Below are positions 32,701 to 45,499 of a stretch of DNA of 64,000 nucleotides, piece by piece. This stretch comes from Salvelinus alpinus (lineage: Eukaryota > Chordata > Actinopteri > Salmoniformes > Salmonidae), in the NCBI RefSeq assembly GCF_045679555.1, contig NC_092109.1, forward strand, positions 48,855,685 through 48,919,684, read 5' to 3'. The notes under the pieces were generated by a model. It saw only the letters and a program-made list of their open reading frames with translations. It did no database searches and was not told where the DNA came from. Each line of letters starts with the position of its first letter. Positions within the stretch are counted from its first letter, which is position 1. Position numbers and translations under genes: made by a program.

Positions 32701-35700
32701 GACTGAGGAACATTACATACTGCTGAACATTACAGACTGAGGAACATTACATACTGCTGAATGTTACAGACTGAGGAACATTACATACTGCTGAACGTTA
32801 CAGACTGAGGAACATTACATACTGATGAACGTTACAGACTGAGGAACATTACATACTGCTGAACATTACAGACTGAGGAACATTACATACTGCTGAACAT
32901 TACAGACTGAGGAACATTACATACTGCTGAACGTTACAGACTGAGGAACATTAAATACTGCTGAACATTACAGACTGAGGAACATTACATACTGCTGAAC
33001 GTTACAGACTGAGGAACATTACATAGTGCTGAACGTTACAGACTGAGGAACATTACATACTGCTGAACATTACAGACTGAGGAACATTACATACTGCTGA
33101 ACGTTACAGACTGAGGAACATTACATACTGCTGAACATTACAGACTTAGGAACATTACATACTGCTGAACATTACAGACTGAGGAACATTACATACTGCT
33201 GAACGTTACAGACTGAGGAACATTACATACTGCTGAACATTACAGACTGAGGAACATTACATACTGCTGAACATTACAGACTGAGGAACATTACATACTG
33301 CTGAACATTACAGACTGAGGAACATTACATACTGCTGAACATTACAGACTGAGGAACATTACATACTGATGAACGTTACAGACTGAGGAACATTACATAC
33401 TGCTGAACATTACAGACTGAGGAACATTACATACTGCTGAACATTACAGACTGAGGAACATTACAGACTGAGGAACATTACAGACTGAGGAACATTACAG
33501 ACTGCTGAACATTACAGACTGAGGAACATTACATACTGCTGAACATTACAGACTGAGGAACATTACATACTGCTGAACATTACAGACTGAGGAACATTAC
33601 ATACTGCTGAACATTACAGACTGAGGAACATTACATACTGCTGAACGTTACAGACTGAGGAACATTACATACTGCTGAACATTACAGACTGAGGAACATT
33701 ACATACTGCTGAACGTTACAGACTGATGAACATTACATACTGCTGAACATTACAGACTGAGGAACATTACATACTGCTGAACATTACAGACTGAGGAACA
33801 TTACATACTGCTGAACATTACAGACTGAGGAACATTACATACTGCTGAACATTACAGACTGAGAAACATTACATACTGCTGAACATTACAGACTGAGGAA
33901 CATTACATACTGCTGAACATTACAGACTGAGGAACATTACATACTGCTGAACATTACAGACTGAGGAACATTACATACTGCTGAACGTTACAGACTGAGG
34001 AACATTACATACTGCTGAACATTACAGACTGAGGAACATTACATACTGCTGAACGTTACAGACTGAGGAACATTACATACTGCTGAACATTACAGACTGA
34101 GGAACATTACATACTGCTGAACGTTACAGACTGAGGAACATTACATACTGCTGAACATTACAGACTGAGGAACATTACATACTGCTGAACGTTACAGACT
34201 GAGGAACATTACATACTGCTGAACGTTACAGACTGAGGAACATTACATACTGCTGAACATTACAGACTGAGGAACATTACATACTGCTGAACATTACAGA
34301 CTGAGGAACATTACAGACTGCTGAACATTACAGACTGAGGAACATTACATACTGCTGAACGTTACAGACTGAGGAACATTACATACTGCTGAACATTACA
34401 GACTGCTGAACATTACAGACTGAGGAACATTACAGACTGAGGAACATTACATACTGCTGAACGTTACAGACTGAGGAACATTACATACTGCTGAACATTA
34501 CAGACTGAGGAACATTACATACTGCTGAACGTTACAGACTGAGGAACATTACATACTGCTGAACGTTACAGACTGAGGAACATTACATACTGCTGAACGT
34601 TACAGACTGAGGAACATTACATACTGCTGAACATTACAGACTGAGGAACATTACAGACTGCTGAACATTACAGACTGAGGAACATTACATACTGCTGAAC
34701 GTTACAGACTGAGGAACATTACATACTGCTGAACGTTACAGACTGAGGAACATTACATACTGCTGAACGTTACAGACTGAGGAACATTACATACTGCTGA
34801 ACATTACAGACTGCTGAACATTACATACTGCTGAACATTACAGACTGCTGAATGTTACAGACTGAGGAACATTACAGACTGAGGAACATTACAGACTGAG
34901 GAACATTACAGACTGAGGAACATTACATACTGCTGAACATTACAGACTGAGGAACATTACATACTGCTGAACATTACAGACTGAGGAACATTACATACTG
35001 CTGAACATTACAGACTGAGGAACATTACATACTGCTGAACATTACAGACTGAGGAACATTACATACTGCTGAACATTACAGACTGAGGAACATTACATAC
35101 TGCTGAACATTACAGACTGAGGAACATTACATACTGCTGAATGTTACAGACTGAGGAACATTACATACTGCTGAACGTTACAGACTGAGGAACATTACAT
35201 ACTGATGAACGTTACAGACTGAGGAACATTACATACTGCTGAACATTACAGACTGAGGAACATTACATACTGCTGAACATTACAGACTGAGGAACATTAC
35301 ATACTGCTGAAAGTTACAGACTGAGGAACATTAAATACTGCTGAACATTACAGACTGAGGAACATTACATACTGCTGAATGTTACAGACTGAGGAACATT
35401 ACATAGTGCTGAACGTTACAGACTGAGGAACATTACATACTGCTGAACATTACAGACTGAGGAACATTACATACTGCTGAACGTTACAGACTGAGGAACA
35501 TTACATACTGCTGAACATTACAGACTTAGGAACATTACATACTGCTGAACATTACAGACTGAGGAACATTACATACTGCTGAACGTTACAGACTGAGGAA
35601 CATTACATACTGCTGAACATTACAGACTGAGGAACATTACATACTGCTGAACATTACAGACTGAGGAACATTACATACTGCTGAACATTACAGACTGAGG

Positions 35701-36420
35701 AACATTACATACTGCTGAACATTACAGACTGAGGAACATTACATACTGATGAACGTTACAGACTGAGGAACATTACATACTGCTGAACATTACAGACTGA
35801 GGAACATTACATACTGCTGAACATTACAGACTGAGGAACATTACAGACTGAGGAACATTACAGACTGAGGAACATTACAGACTGCTGAACATTACAGACT
35901 GAGGAACATTACATACTGCTGAACATTACAGACTGAGGAACATTACATACTGCTGAACATTACAGACTGAGGAACATTACATACTGCTGAACATTACAGA
36001 CTGAGGAACATTACATACTGCTGAACGTTACAGACTGAGGAACATTACATACTGCTGAACATTACAGACTGAGGAACATTACATACTGCTGAACGTTACA
36101 GACTGATGAACATTACATACTGCTGAACATTACAGACTGAGGAACATTACATACTGCTGAACATTACAGACTGAGGAACATTACATATTGCTGAACATTA
36201 CAGACTGAGGAACATTACATACTGCTGAACATTACAGACTGAGAAACATTACATACTGCTGAACATTACAGACTGAGGAACATTACATACTGCTGAACAT
36301 TACAGACTGAGGAACATTACATACTGCTGAACGTTACAGACTGAGGAACATTACATACTGCTGAACGTTACAGACTGATGAACATTACATACTGCTGAAC
36401 ATTACAGACTGAGGAACATT
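29700..36420. repeat. Satellite domain C: three successive copies of a 2.4-2.75-kb higher-order unit
   Basis: Four independent rare variants occur three times at matching offsets: ACATAGTGCTG (30271, 33025, 35405), GACTTAGGAAC (30391, 33145, 35525), GTTACAGACTGATGAAC (30961, 33715, 36095) and GACTGAGAAAC (31107, 33861, 36241). Every first interval is 2754 bp (81 dimers) and every second is 2380 bp (70 dimers). The middle-to-right step is therefore shorter by 11 dimers. Confidence 0.9.
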
Positions 36421-39400
36421 ACATACTGCTGAACATTACATACTGCTGAACATTACAGACTGAGGAACATTACATACTGCTGAACGTTACAGACTGAGGA
36501 ACATTACATACTGCTGAACGTTACAGACTGAGGAACATTACATACTGCTGAACGTTACAGACTGAGGAACATTACATACTGCTGAACGTTACAGACTGAG
36601 GAACATTACATACTGCTGAACATTACAGACTGAGGAACATTACATACTGCTGAACGTTACAGACTGAGGAACATTACATACTGCTGAACATTACAGACTG
36701 AGGAACATTACATACTGCTGAACATTACAGACTGAGGAACATTACAGACTGAGGAACATTACATACTGCTGAACATTACAGACTGAGGAACATTACAGAC
36801 TGAGGAATGTTACATACTGCTGAACGTTACAGACTGAGGAACATTACATACTGCTGAACATTACAGACTGAGGAACATTACAGACTGAGGAACATTACAT
36901 ACTGCTGAATGTTACAGACTGAGGAACATTACACACTGCTGAACGTTACAGACTGAGGAACATTACATACTGCTGAACGTTACAGACTGAGGAACATTAC
37001 ATACTGCTGAACATTACAGACTGAGGAACATTACATACTGCTGAACATTACAGACTGAGGAACATTACATACTGCTGAACATTACATACTGCTGAACGTT
37101 ACAGACTGAGGAACATTACATACTGCTGAACGTTACAGACTGAGGAACATTACATACTGCTGAACATTACAGACTGAGGAACATTACATACTGCTGAACA
37201 TTACATACTGCTGAACATTACAGACTGAGGAACATTACATACTGCTGAACATTACAGACTGAGGAACATTACATACTGCTGAACATTACAGACTGAGGAA
37301 CATTACATACTGCTGAACGTTACAGACTGAGGAACATTACATACTGATGAATGTTACAGACTGAGGAACATTACATACTGCTGAACATTACAGACTGAGG
37401 AACATTACATACTGCTGAACATTACAGACTGAGGAACATTACATACTGCTGAACATTACAGACTGAGGAACATTACATACTGCTGAACGTTACAGACTGA
37501 GGAACATTACATACTGCTGAACATTACAGACTGAGGAACATTACATACTGCTGAACATTACAGACTGAGGAACATTACATACTGCTGAACATTACAGACT
37601 GAGGAACATTACATACTGCTGAACGTTACAGACTGAGGAACATTACATACTGCTGAACATTACAGACTGAGGAACATTACATACTGCTGAACGTTACAGA
37701 CTGAGGAACATTACATACTGAGGAACATTACATACTGCTGAACATTACAGACTGAGGAACATTACAGACTGAGGAACATTACAGACTGAGGAACATTACA
37801 TACTGCTGAACATTACAGACTGAGGAACATTACATACTGCTGAACGTCACAGACTGAGGAACATTACATACTGCTGAACGTTACAGACTGAGGAACATTA
37901 CATACTGCTGAACGTTACAGACTGAGGAACATTACATACTGCTGAACATTACAGACTGAGGAACATTACATACTGCTGAACATTACAGACTGAGAAACAT
38001 TACATACTGCTGAACGTTACAGACTGATGAACATTACATACTGCTGAACATTACAGACTGAGGAACATTACATACTGCTGAACATTACATACTGCTGAAC
38101 ATTACAGACTGAGGAACATTACATACTGCTGAACATTACAGACTGAGGAACATTACATACTGCTGAACATTACAGACTGAGGAACATTACATACTGCTGA
38201 ATGTTACAGACTGAGGAACATTACATACTGATGAATGTTACAGACTGAGGAACATTACATACTGCTGAACATTACAGACTGAGGAACATTACATACTGCT
38301 GAACATTACAGACTGAGGAACATTACATACTGCTGAACATTACAGACTGAGGAACATTACATACTGCTGAACGTTACAGACTGAGGAACATTACATACTG
38401 CTGAACATTACAGACTGAGGAACATTACATACTGCTGAACATTACAGACTGAGGAACATTACATACTGCTGAACATTACAGACTGAGGAACATTACATAC
38501 TGCTGAACGTTACAGACTGAGGAACATTACATACTGCTGAACATTACAGACTGAGGAACATTACATACTGCTGAACGTTACAGACTGAGGAACATTACAT
38601 ACTGAGGAACATTACATACTGCTGAACATTACAGACTGAGGAACATTACAGACTGAGGAACATTACAGACTGAGGAACATTACATACTGCTGAACATTAC
38701 AGACTGAGGAACATTACATACTGCTGAACGTCACAGACTGAGGAACATTACATACTGCTGAACGTTACAGACTGAGGAACATTACATACTGCTGAACATT
38801 ACAGACTGAGGAACATTACATACTGAGGAACATTACATACTGCTGAACGTTACAGACTGAGGAACATTACATACTGCTGAACGTTACAGACTGAGGAACA
38901 TTACATACTGCTGAATGTTACAGACTGAGGAACATTACATACTGCTGAACATTACAGACTGAGGAACATTACATACTGCTGAACATTACAGACTGAGGAA
39001 CATTACATACTGCTGAACATTACAGACTGAGGAACATTACATACTGCTGAACATTACAGACTGAGGAACATTACAGACTGAGGAACATTACATACTGCTG
39101 AACATTACATACTGCTGAACGTTACAGACTGAGGAACATTACATACTGCTGAACATTACAGACTGAGGAACATTACAGACTGAGGAACATTACATACTGC
39201 TGAACATTACAGACTGAGGAACATTACATACTGCTGAACATTACAGACTGAGGAACATTACATACTGCTGAACGTCACAGACTGAGGAACATTACATACT
39301 GCTGAACATTACAGACTGAGGAACATTACATACTGCTGAACATTACAGACTAAGGAACATTACATACTGCTGAACGTCACAGACTGAGGAACATTACATA

Positions 39401-41908
39401 CTGCTGAACATTACAGACTGAGGAACATTACATACTGCTGAACATTACAGACTGAGGAACATTACATACTGCTGAACATTACAGACTGAGGAACATTACA
39501 TACTGCTGAACATTACAGACTGAGGAACATTACATACTGCTGAACATTACATACTGCTGAACATTACATACTGCTGAACATTACAGACTGAGGAACATTA
39601 CATACTGCTGAACATTACAGACTGAGGAACATTACATACTGCTGAACATTACAGACTGAGGAACATTACATACTGAGGAACATTACATACTGCTGAACAT
39701 TACAGACTGAGGAACATTACATACTGCTGAACATTACAGACTGAGGAACATTACATACTGCTGAACATTACAGACTGAGGAACATTACATACTGCTGAAC
39801 ATTACAGACTGAGGAACATTACATACTGCTGAACATTACAGACTGAGGAACATTACATACTGCTGAACATTACAGACTGAGGAACATTACATACTGCTGA
39901 ACGTTACAGACTGAGGAACATTACATACTGCTGAACATTACAGACTGAGGAACATTACATACTGCTGAACATTACAGACTGAGAAACATTACATACTGCT
40001 GAACGTTACAGACTGATGAACATTACATACTGCTGAACATTACAGACTGAGGAACATTACATACTGCTGAACATTACATACTGCTGAACATTACAGACTG
40101 AGGAACATTACATACTGCTGAACATTACAGACTGAGGAACATTACATACTGCTGAACATTACAGACTGAGGAACATTACATACTGCTGAACGTTACAGAC
40201 TGAGGAACATTACATACTGATGAATGTTACAGACTGAGGAACATTACATACTGCTGAACATTACAGACTGAGGAACATTACATACTGCTGAACATTACAG
40301 ACTGAGGAACATTACATACTGCTGAACATTACAGACTGAGGAACATTACATACTGCTGAACGTTACAGACTGAGGAACATTACATACTGCTGAACATTAC
40401 AGACTGAGGAACATTACATACTGCTGAACATTACAGACTGAGGAACATTACATACTGCTGAACATTACAGACTGAGGAACATTACATACTGCTGAACGTT
40501 ACAGACTGAGGAACATTACATACTGCTGAACATTACAGACTGAGGAACATTACATACTGCTGAACGTTACAGACTGAGGAACATTACATACTGAGGAACA
40601 TTACATACTGCTGAACATTACAGACTGAGGAACATTACAGACTGAGGAACATTACAGACTGAGGAACATTACATACTGCTGAACATTACAGACTGAGGAA
40701 CATTACATACTGCTGAACGTCACAGACTGAGGAACATTACATACTGCTGAACGTTACAGACTGAGGAACATTACATACTGCTGAACATTACAGACTGAGG
40801 AACATTACATACTGAGGAACATTACATACTGCTGAACGTTACAGACTGAGGAACATTACATACTGCTGAACGTTACAGACTGAGGAACATTACATACTGC
40901 TGAATGTTACAGACTGAGGAACATTACATACTGCTGAACATTACACACTGAGGAACATTACATACTGCTGAACATTACAGACTGAGGAACATTACATACT
41001 GCTGAACATTACAGACTGAGGAACATTACATACTGCTGAACATTACAGACTGAGGAACATTACAGACTGAGGAACATTACATACTGCTGAACATTACATA
41101 CTGCTGAACGTTACAGACTGAGGAACATTACATACTGCTGAACATTACAGACTGAGAACATTACAGAACATTACATACCGCTGAACATTACAGACTGAGG
41201 AACATTACATACTGCTGAACATTACAGACTGAGGAACATTACATACTGCTGAACGTCACAGACTGAGGAACATTACATACTGCTGAACATTACAGACTGA
41301 GGAACATTACATACTGCTGAACATTACAGACTAAGGAACATTACATACTGCTGAACGTCACAGACTGAGGAACATTACATACTGCTGAACATTACAGACT
41401 GAGGAACATTACATACTGCTGAACATTACAGACTGAGGAACATTACATACTGCTGAACATTACAGACTGAGGAACATTACATACTGCTGAACATTACAGA
41501 CTGAGGAACATTACATACTGCTGAACATTACAGACTGAGGAACATTACATACTGCTGAACATTACATACTGCTGAACATTACATACTGCTGAACATTACA
41601 GACTGAGGAACATTACATACTGCTGAACATTACAGACTGAGGAACATTACATACTGCTGAACATTACAGACTGAGGAACATTACATACTGAGGAACATTA
41701 CATACTGCTGAACATTACAGACTGAGGAACATTACATACTGCTGAACATTACAGACTGAGGAACATTACATACTGCTGAACATTACAGACTGAGGAACAT
41801 TACATACTGCTGAACATTACAGACTGAGGAACATTACATACTGCTGAACGTTACAGACTGAGGAACATTACATACTGCTGAACATTACAGACTGAGAAAC
41901 ATTACATA
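36420..41908. repeat. Satellite domain D: right part with CGTCAC and TACTGAGG variants
   Basis: Variants here include AACGTCACAG (37845, 38729, 39273, 39375, 40718, 41254, 41356), GACTAAGGAAC (39350, 41331) and ACTGATGAATG (37346, 38230, 40219). Matching spacings are 2873 bp (37346 to 40219; 37845 to 40718) and 1981 bp (39273 to 41254; 39350 to 41331; 39375 to 41356). The 1981-bp interval is not a multiple of 17. A local junction near 41155-41180, with truncated monomers and a CCGCTG variant, can explain the lost phase. Confidence 0.85.
41905..41908. other. Target-site duplication CATA, left copy
   Basis: The satellite flank reads ...AACATTACATA and then the LTR TG. The right flank after the LTR CA begins CATACTGCTG. 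Removing the element and one CATA restores AACATTACATACTGCTGAAC, a normal dimer junction. A 4-bp duplication is usual for gammaretrovirus-like elements and for many Gypsy-type elements. Confidence 0.9.
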
Positions 41909-41969
41909 TGTCGTGGAAAATCATTTTCAAATACAACGCTTACCAGAACTTTTAAAATCAAACATGCTC

Positions 41970-41975
41970 TTTATT
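41970..41975 (-). promoter_or_regulatory. LTR polyadenylation signal AATAAA
   Basis: The plus strand reads TTTATT, so the minus strand reads AATAAA. It lies about 80 bp after the TATA box in transcription order, as expected for the R region of a retroviral LTR. In this left (3') LTR it would end the element's transcript. The same signal is at 51724-51729 in the other LTR. Confidence 0.7.
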
Positions 41976-42052
41976 ACAACTGTACAGCCCACTGGCATGT
42001 CCCTGCGGAACACACCCCGCGGAACACACACTCTCTCAGAACTCCAGCTACT

Positions 42053-42061
42053 CTATTTATA
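42053..42061 (-). promoter_or_regulatory. LTR TATA box TATAAATAG
   Basis: The minus strand reads TATAAATAG, a near-perfect TATA box, about 85 bp before AATAAA. This spacing suggests a short R region with transcription starting near 42025. The twin in the 5' LTR (51807-51815) would be the one driving the element's own RNA. The copy here would point leftward into the satellite array. Confidence 0.65.
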
Positions 42062-42577
42062 CACACATAGTATTGTCCGTCCCCTATGAAGTTATTCACC
42101 ACCATCTGCTTTCAATTTGTTTATAATAGTGGCTGGACCCTTTATCCCAGTGTGTCCAATTACCTCTAGGCGCCACTCTGTCTGACATGTATGTTTGTAA
42201 TAGAATTGTCAGACCATATGTCTAGTGTCCAATTGCTTTTAGGCGCCACTCTGTCTGACATGTATGTCAGCACAATGGAGAATCTACAAGGGTCAGAGGG
42301 TCAGAACGTCCCTTAGTAGACCTCCATCACCACGGTCCCATGACCCATGTTAACATGTGGTTCGTTACTTTAATGTTCAGCTATCTTTTATATTTATATT
42401 TTATCCATGTATCTTATGTTACCACTACACTACTACACCATCTGCTAATCTTTGGTTTCCTGTATTTACCAGAATGGCAAATGCACTCACATCTGCTCTC
42501 TTATACTACCTTCCAGTATACTCCTGTCTACTGTCCAACAGTGTGATATCTACCCACATATGTCACCTACTCCTACA

Positions 42578-42938
42578 TAATCCCTCCTCTTGAGGGTATT
42601 AACCTCAAAAACCATACTAAAAATGACATATAGAGAGTAGATATCAATACCAACAATTGACTAAAACATTATCAAAATAAAGCTTACAAATCACTTGTAC
42701 CAAACATCTCAAATTATTAAAACTAAAATAGGAGTACAAAATCCAATTAGAAACATTAATAAAAACCGAACTAGACCAAACATCTCCAGTTGACATAAGA
42801 GTAAAAGATCTAATTAGAAACATTAATAAAAAATAAAAATAATACAATGAATATAATAAGAACTTGAATGAGAAAATCAAAGACCTACATGCAGTTTCAA
42901 AAGAAAATTGACACAACATCATTCTAAATTTAAGCATT
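42578..42938. other. Region between env remnant and 3' LTR, AT-rich, no gene seen
   Basis: The stretch is A-rich on the plus strand and contains two related segments of about 85 bp: ACCAAACATCTC... near 42699 and ACTAGACCAAACATCTCC near 42770, each followed by AGAGTAAAAG- or AGGAGTACAAAA-like text, ATCYAATTAGAAACATTAATAAAAA. A 127-codon minus-strand frame from 43027 to 42644 crosses it, but its composition (F, Y, L, M-rich) looks non-coding and it overlaps the env frame. Confidence 0.5.
42581..42591 (-). other. Polypurine tract next to the 3' LTR
   Basis: The minus strand reads AAGAGGAGGGA, then three bases, then the LTR TG. Retroviral plus-strand DNA synthesis starts from such a purine run just upstream of the 3' LTR. 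This is one of the signs that the element is on the minus strand. Confidence 0.8.
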
Positions 42939-43997
42939 TCAACATGATCCTCCTTGCAGACATGAATTTGGAAATACAGCATAGACAGGTAGAACATCCT
43001 TACAAAAATCATGGCAAGCATAACCACCTCCAGGAACTACTCTATATAGACAGTTTGGATTCCCAAAGGGGCAGTCCAAAGGTCCACCGACCGCATTACA
43101 AGGCTTTCCATACTTATTAGTATACTTGCCTGGGCTACTCGGTACAGGATCAATCACCACAGGAGGGTCATCTCTCCTTACAGACATCTATTTAACTGTT
43201 GTCTGAACCACAATTGACTTTACCAGGGGTATAACACAACAAAATGCAATACCCAAAGCCAACAACCCTCCTCCCAACATGATGGTCATCCTAGCAAACA
43301 CGACACAAACTCCACCCTTCTCCACTAAGAGCCAATTAAGTATAGTTAATGAATCCCTGTTGATTATATCATATATAATTAATCCATTCTAAGTTCATAT
43401 TTGGTGTTATCCACAGAAATATAGATTCAAATCCTGATTTAACCTCCTCTCTGGCCTTGAAATCCCTAAGTAGACCTCTAAGCAGTCCAATTGCATTAAG
43501 GTATACCTCAGGATCCTTATCATAAACCCTTTTAACTCTAGGTTTTAACATAGTCATCATGGAGTGATTCAATAATAGTAACCTATTTAATTGCTCTAAC
43601 TAAGGCACAAAGACCAATCCATCCATCAGGCAATACATTCAACAGTTAGTTTTTTCCACACATCCAGAAACTATCAGCAATACCTCTGTCTTGATTTTTC
43701 AACATATTAAGAGATGGCGCAACCTGAGTTATGTGACCACACAACCCTTTATCATTATTTTTACGAACTCCCACATTCTCTTAATACCCCAATAGTATCA
43801 CATTCTACAGTGGTGTTTCCTACATCAATTCCTTCGGTGTCATGGCTGTAAAAACATTCATATTTTCCTTTAACCACGGTACCTCTGTCTAATTGAGGTA
43901 CATTTAATTCAGTTCTAATATTATAGGCAACACAATCATTGTCTCCCAACATGGTCTCATTCAACATAGTTTTACCCCTAGTACTTACCCAGAACAA
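42939..43997 (-). pseudogene. Broken env, transmembrane-subunit part
   Basis: Three minus-strand open pieces (43997-43761, 43572-43369 and 43187-42939) lie in different frames. The middle one has the character of a retroviral TM heptad and immunosuppressive-loop region and ends in the motif EWINYI at a stop. Just beyond it, a KGGVC motif is encoded near 43323-43304. A hydrophobic stretch rich in G, L, I and C (about 43280-43205) looks like the membrane anchor. The region between KGGVC and the anchor is shorter than in intact Env proteins, so an internal deletion is likely. Stops and frameshifts rule out a functional fusion protein. The assignment rests on motif recognition and order after integrase. 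The last piece (82 codons, cysteine- and proline-rich) is not recognised; it could be a cytoplasmic tail or unrelated. Confidence 0.6.
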
Positions 43998-44542
43998 TCC
44001 TACATTTTATGTCACACAAGGGAATAGAATACTTTCTATTGGTATAATAGTCATTTTTACAACTTACACAGTTTTTACATGATGCTGGTTCAGAGACTAT
44101 TAAAAGATCAGACAAAGGTGATTTTCTTCACAAAATACAATTGTCCATTCTGTGTCTGTTTGCCATATACTTAGCCCATTCGTATCACTCCTTCTTCACT
44201 ACTTCTTCTCATGTAGTGTCCTTGAGTGGTTCTGATTCTGATATATCTAATTCTGTTGCTTTTTCAATGTTCTTATCTTGAGGTAGATCATTAGAGTTTA
44301 TCAGAAAGTTTCAAATATCAGTAAAAACTCTCCTGACTGATGTCTCAGGTTGCTTTGTTGGCACGGTGGTCTGCTTGGTAAGGGCAGTCGATGTCATCTA
44401 GTGGTAGCTACTGTGGTCGTCACAGCAGCCGCCACCCTTGTTGTTGTCACAGGTTCTTCCTGTTCAGGTGCAGGGGTAGGTCTTCACCTTCCACTGGTTC
44501 AATCTTGTTCATGATGAGCACCTACTCGTCTTTTTCTTTGAT

Positions 44543-45085
44543 TCATGTCAGGTCACATCCTTTCGGGTCCCAAACGACTTCTCCCTTTGTTTGGTGATGT
44601 GTCCATCCACAGAGTGCAATCTCCGATAAGGGTTTGATCCTTATGATTGAGATAGACTTCAGTTCTCCTGCTTCTGTTATACATTGAGGTGGAACATAGA
44701 TTCTAACCTTGTCAGTCTTTTTGGATTGTTCGGCTGATTCCATTCTTCTCTTCCTGCTCCCACCATACATCTTGATTGTGCATTAGTCTGTTGTTTCTAT
44801 ACTAGCATTCACTGTTGCTTCTATTATGTCAATGTCATTATTCTTTTGTTGTTCTAACATCAATTGTCTGTAAAGGAGGCCATTCAAAAGTTTAAAAGTC
44901 AATTGTGGGGTAATCCCCATTTTCTTCAGCTTGCGGGACTTTTCCTCCTCTTTCTTCACCTGAAGCTCCCTCCTCAGGCCGGACTTAGCTTCCATCTGGA
45001 AGGGTTTCAATTTTAGGAAAGAAACGTTCTTATTCTGTTCCTTGTGAGGCCTCTCCTCCTCTTCTGGGTGCATTAGTCGGTGCAC
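44543..45085 (-). pseudogene. Putative env 5' part (surface-subunit side), broken
   Basis: Two minus-strand open pieces, 45085-44783 (100 codons) and 44770-44543 (75 codons), are in the same frame and separated by one TAA. The first is charged (many K and E) and the second has a basic start, KTDKVRIYVPPQ and two cysteines. They follow the integrase end by about 160 bp, where a retroviral env normally begins. I do not recognise specific surface-subunit motifs, so env is inferred from position. The stop plus downstream frame loss means no complete product. Between 44540 and 44000 I see no frame of interest on the minus strand; the plus-strand frame there is a shadow. Confidence 0.4.
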
Positions 45086-45245
45086 GTGTCATATTTTGGC
45101 TTTCACTTGATTTACTGTTTTCTTGGCTCCTCCCTGGCATCTCAATCGTTTCCGCTGCTCCTGCTCCCTCCAGGCTCCCTCCTGGTGAATCAGCATCCTC
45201 AGTGTCCTCATCTCTATGTGGTTGTATCCTTCTCTCTGTTGGGAC

Positions 45246-45449
45246 TCAGCTGCAGTGGTTCAGATAGTACCACGTCTGGCTTCTTTTCACTTGGACGGCC
45301 GTTCTTGTTGCTTTGGCCACCTCATAGGGTCCATCTCTCCTCGGTTGATCCCACTTCCTCCGGATCCCTCCAACGTGGACTAGATCTCCTGGTACCACTG
45401 AGAGAGGTCCTTCTGGTCCCCTTGGATCATCAGACGCAGAACCTCTCAT
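45246..45449 (-). pseudogene. Integrase C-terminal (SH3-like) domain remnant, end of pol
   Basis: The 67-codon minus-strand frame contains PGDLVHV, then PRRDGPYEVAKATRTAVQV and a terminal WYYLNHC. This is the layout of the C-terminal DNA-binding domain of gammaretrovirus-type integrases (GDLVWV ... PRWKGPYxVxLxTPTAxKV ... WIHxSH). The tryptophan of the RWKGP motif is replaced by R. No zinc-binding HHCC or D,D-35-E catalytic core is seen upstream (45450-46500 on the minus strand), so integrase is inactive here. It is the best evidence that the element derives from a retrovirus-like lineage and not from Copia or DIRS. Confidence 0.75.
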
Positions 45450-45499
45450 CCTGGTTCAGGTTTCTGCCTACTTTCTGTGAAGCATTCATACTTAGAGAC

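Larger units (their letters stand above)
1..41908. repeat. 17-bp satellite array (34-bp dimer), left part
   Basis: The stretch is one uninterrupted head-to-tail array. The dominant 34-bp unit is two 17-mers, GAACATTACAGACTGAG and GAACATTACATACTGCT, differing at positions 11, 16 and 17. The first copy often reads GAACGTTAC, less often GAATGTTAC. Orientation is constant throughout; I saw no inversion. Because 17 is not a multiple of 3 and the unit carries TGA and TAC/TAA-type words, every frame closes quickly, so there is no gene in these 41.9 kb. The array runs off the left edge of the window. It could be centromeric, pericentromeric or subtelomeric satellite; the sequence alone does not say which, and I saw no CENP-B-box-like motif. 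Confidence 0.97.
41909..42577 (-). repeat. 3' LTR of the ERV-like element (left on the plus strand)
   Basis: This is a 669-bp LTR. Read base by base it matches the 51663-52331 copy with no difference found and equal length. It contains a 73-bp-period partial direct repeat: GTGTCCAATT followed by AGGCGCCACTCTGTCTGACA occurs from 42152 and again from 42225. It also contains a small duplicated GCGGAACACAC motif. Minus-strand TATAAATAG (42061-42053) and AATAAA (42975-type signal at 41975-41970) define a U3-R-U5 order running right to left. A 68-codon ORF on the plus strand is an antisense coincidence present in both LTRs. Confidence 0.95.

Noticed and set aside
1..41908. Regular direct repeats resembling a CRISPR array
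   Set aside because: There are no unique spacers; the whole unit is repeated, and the setting is a vertebrate genome.
42340..42546. 68-codon plus-strand frame duplicated at 52094-52300
   Set aside because: It lies antisense within the two identical LTRs; the duplication is the LTR itself, not a gene pair.
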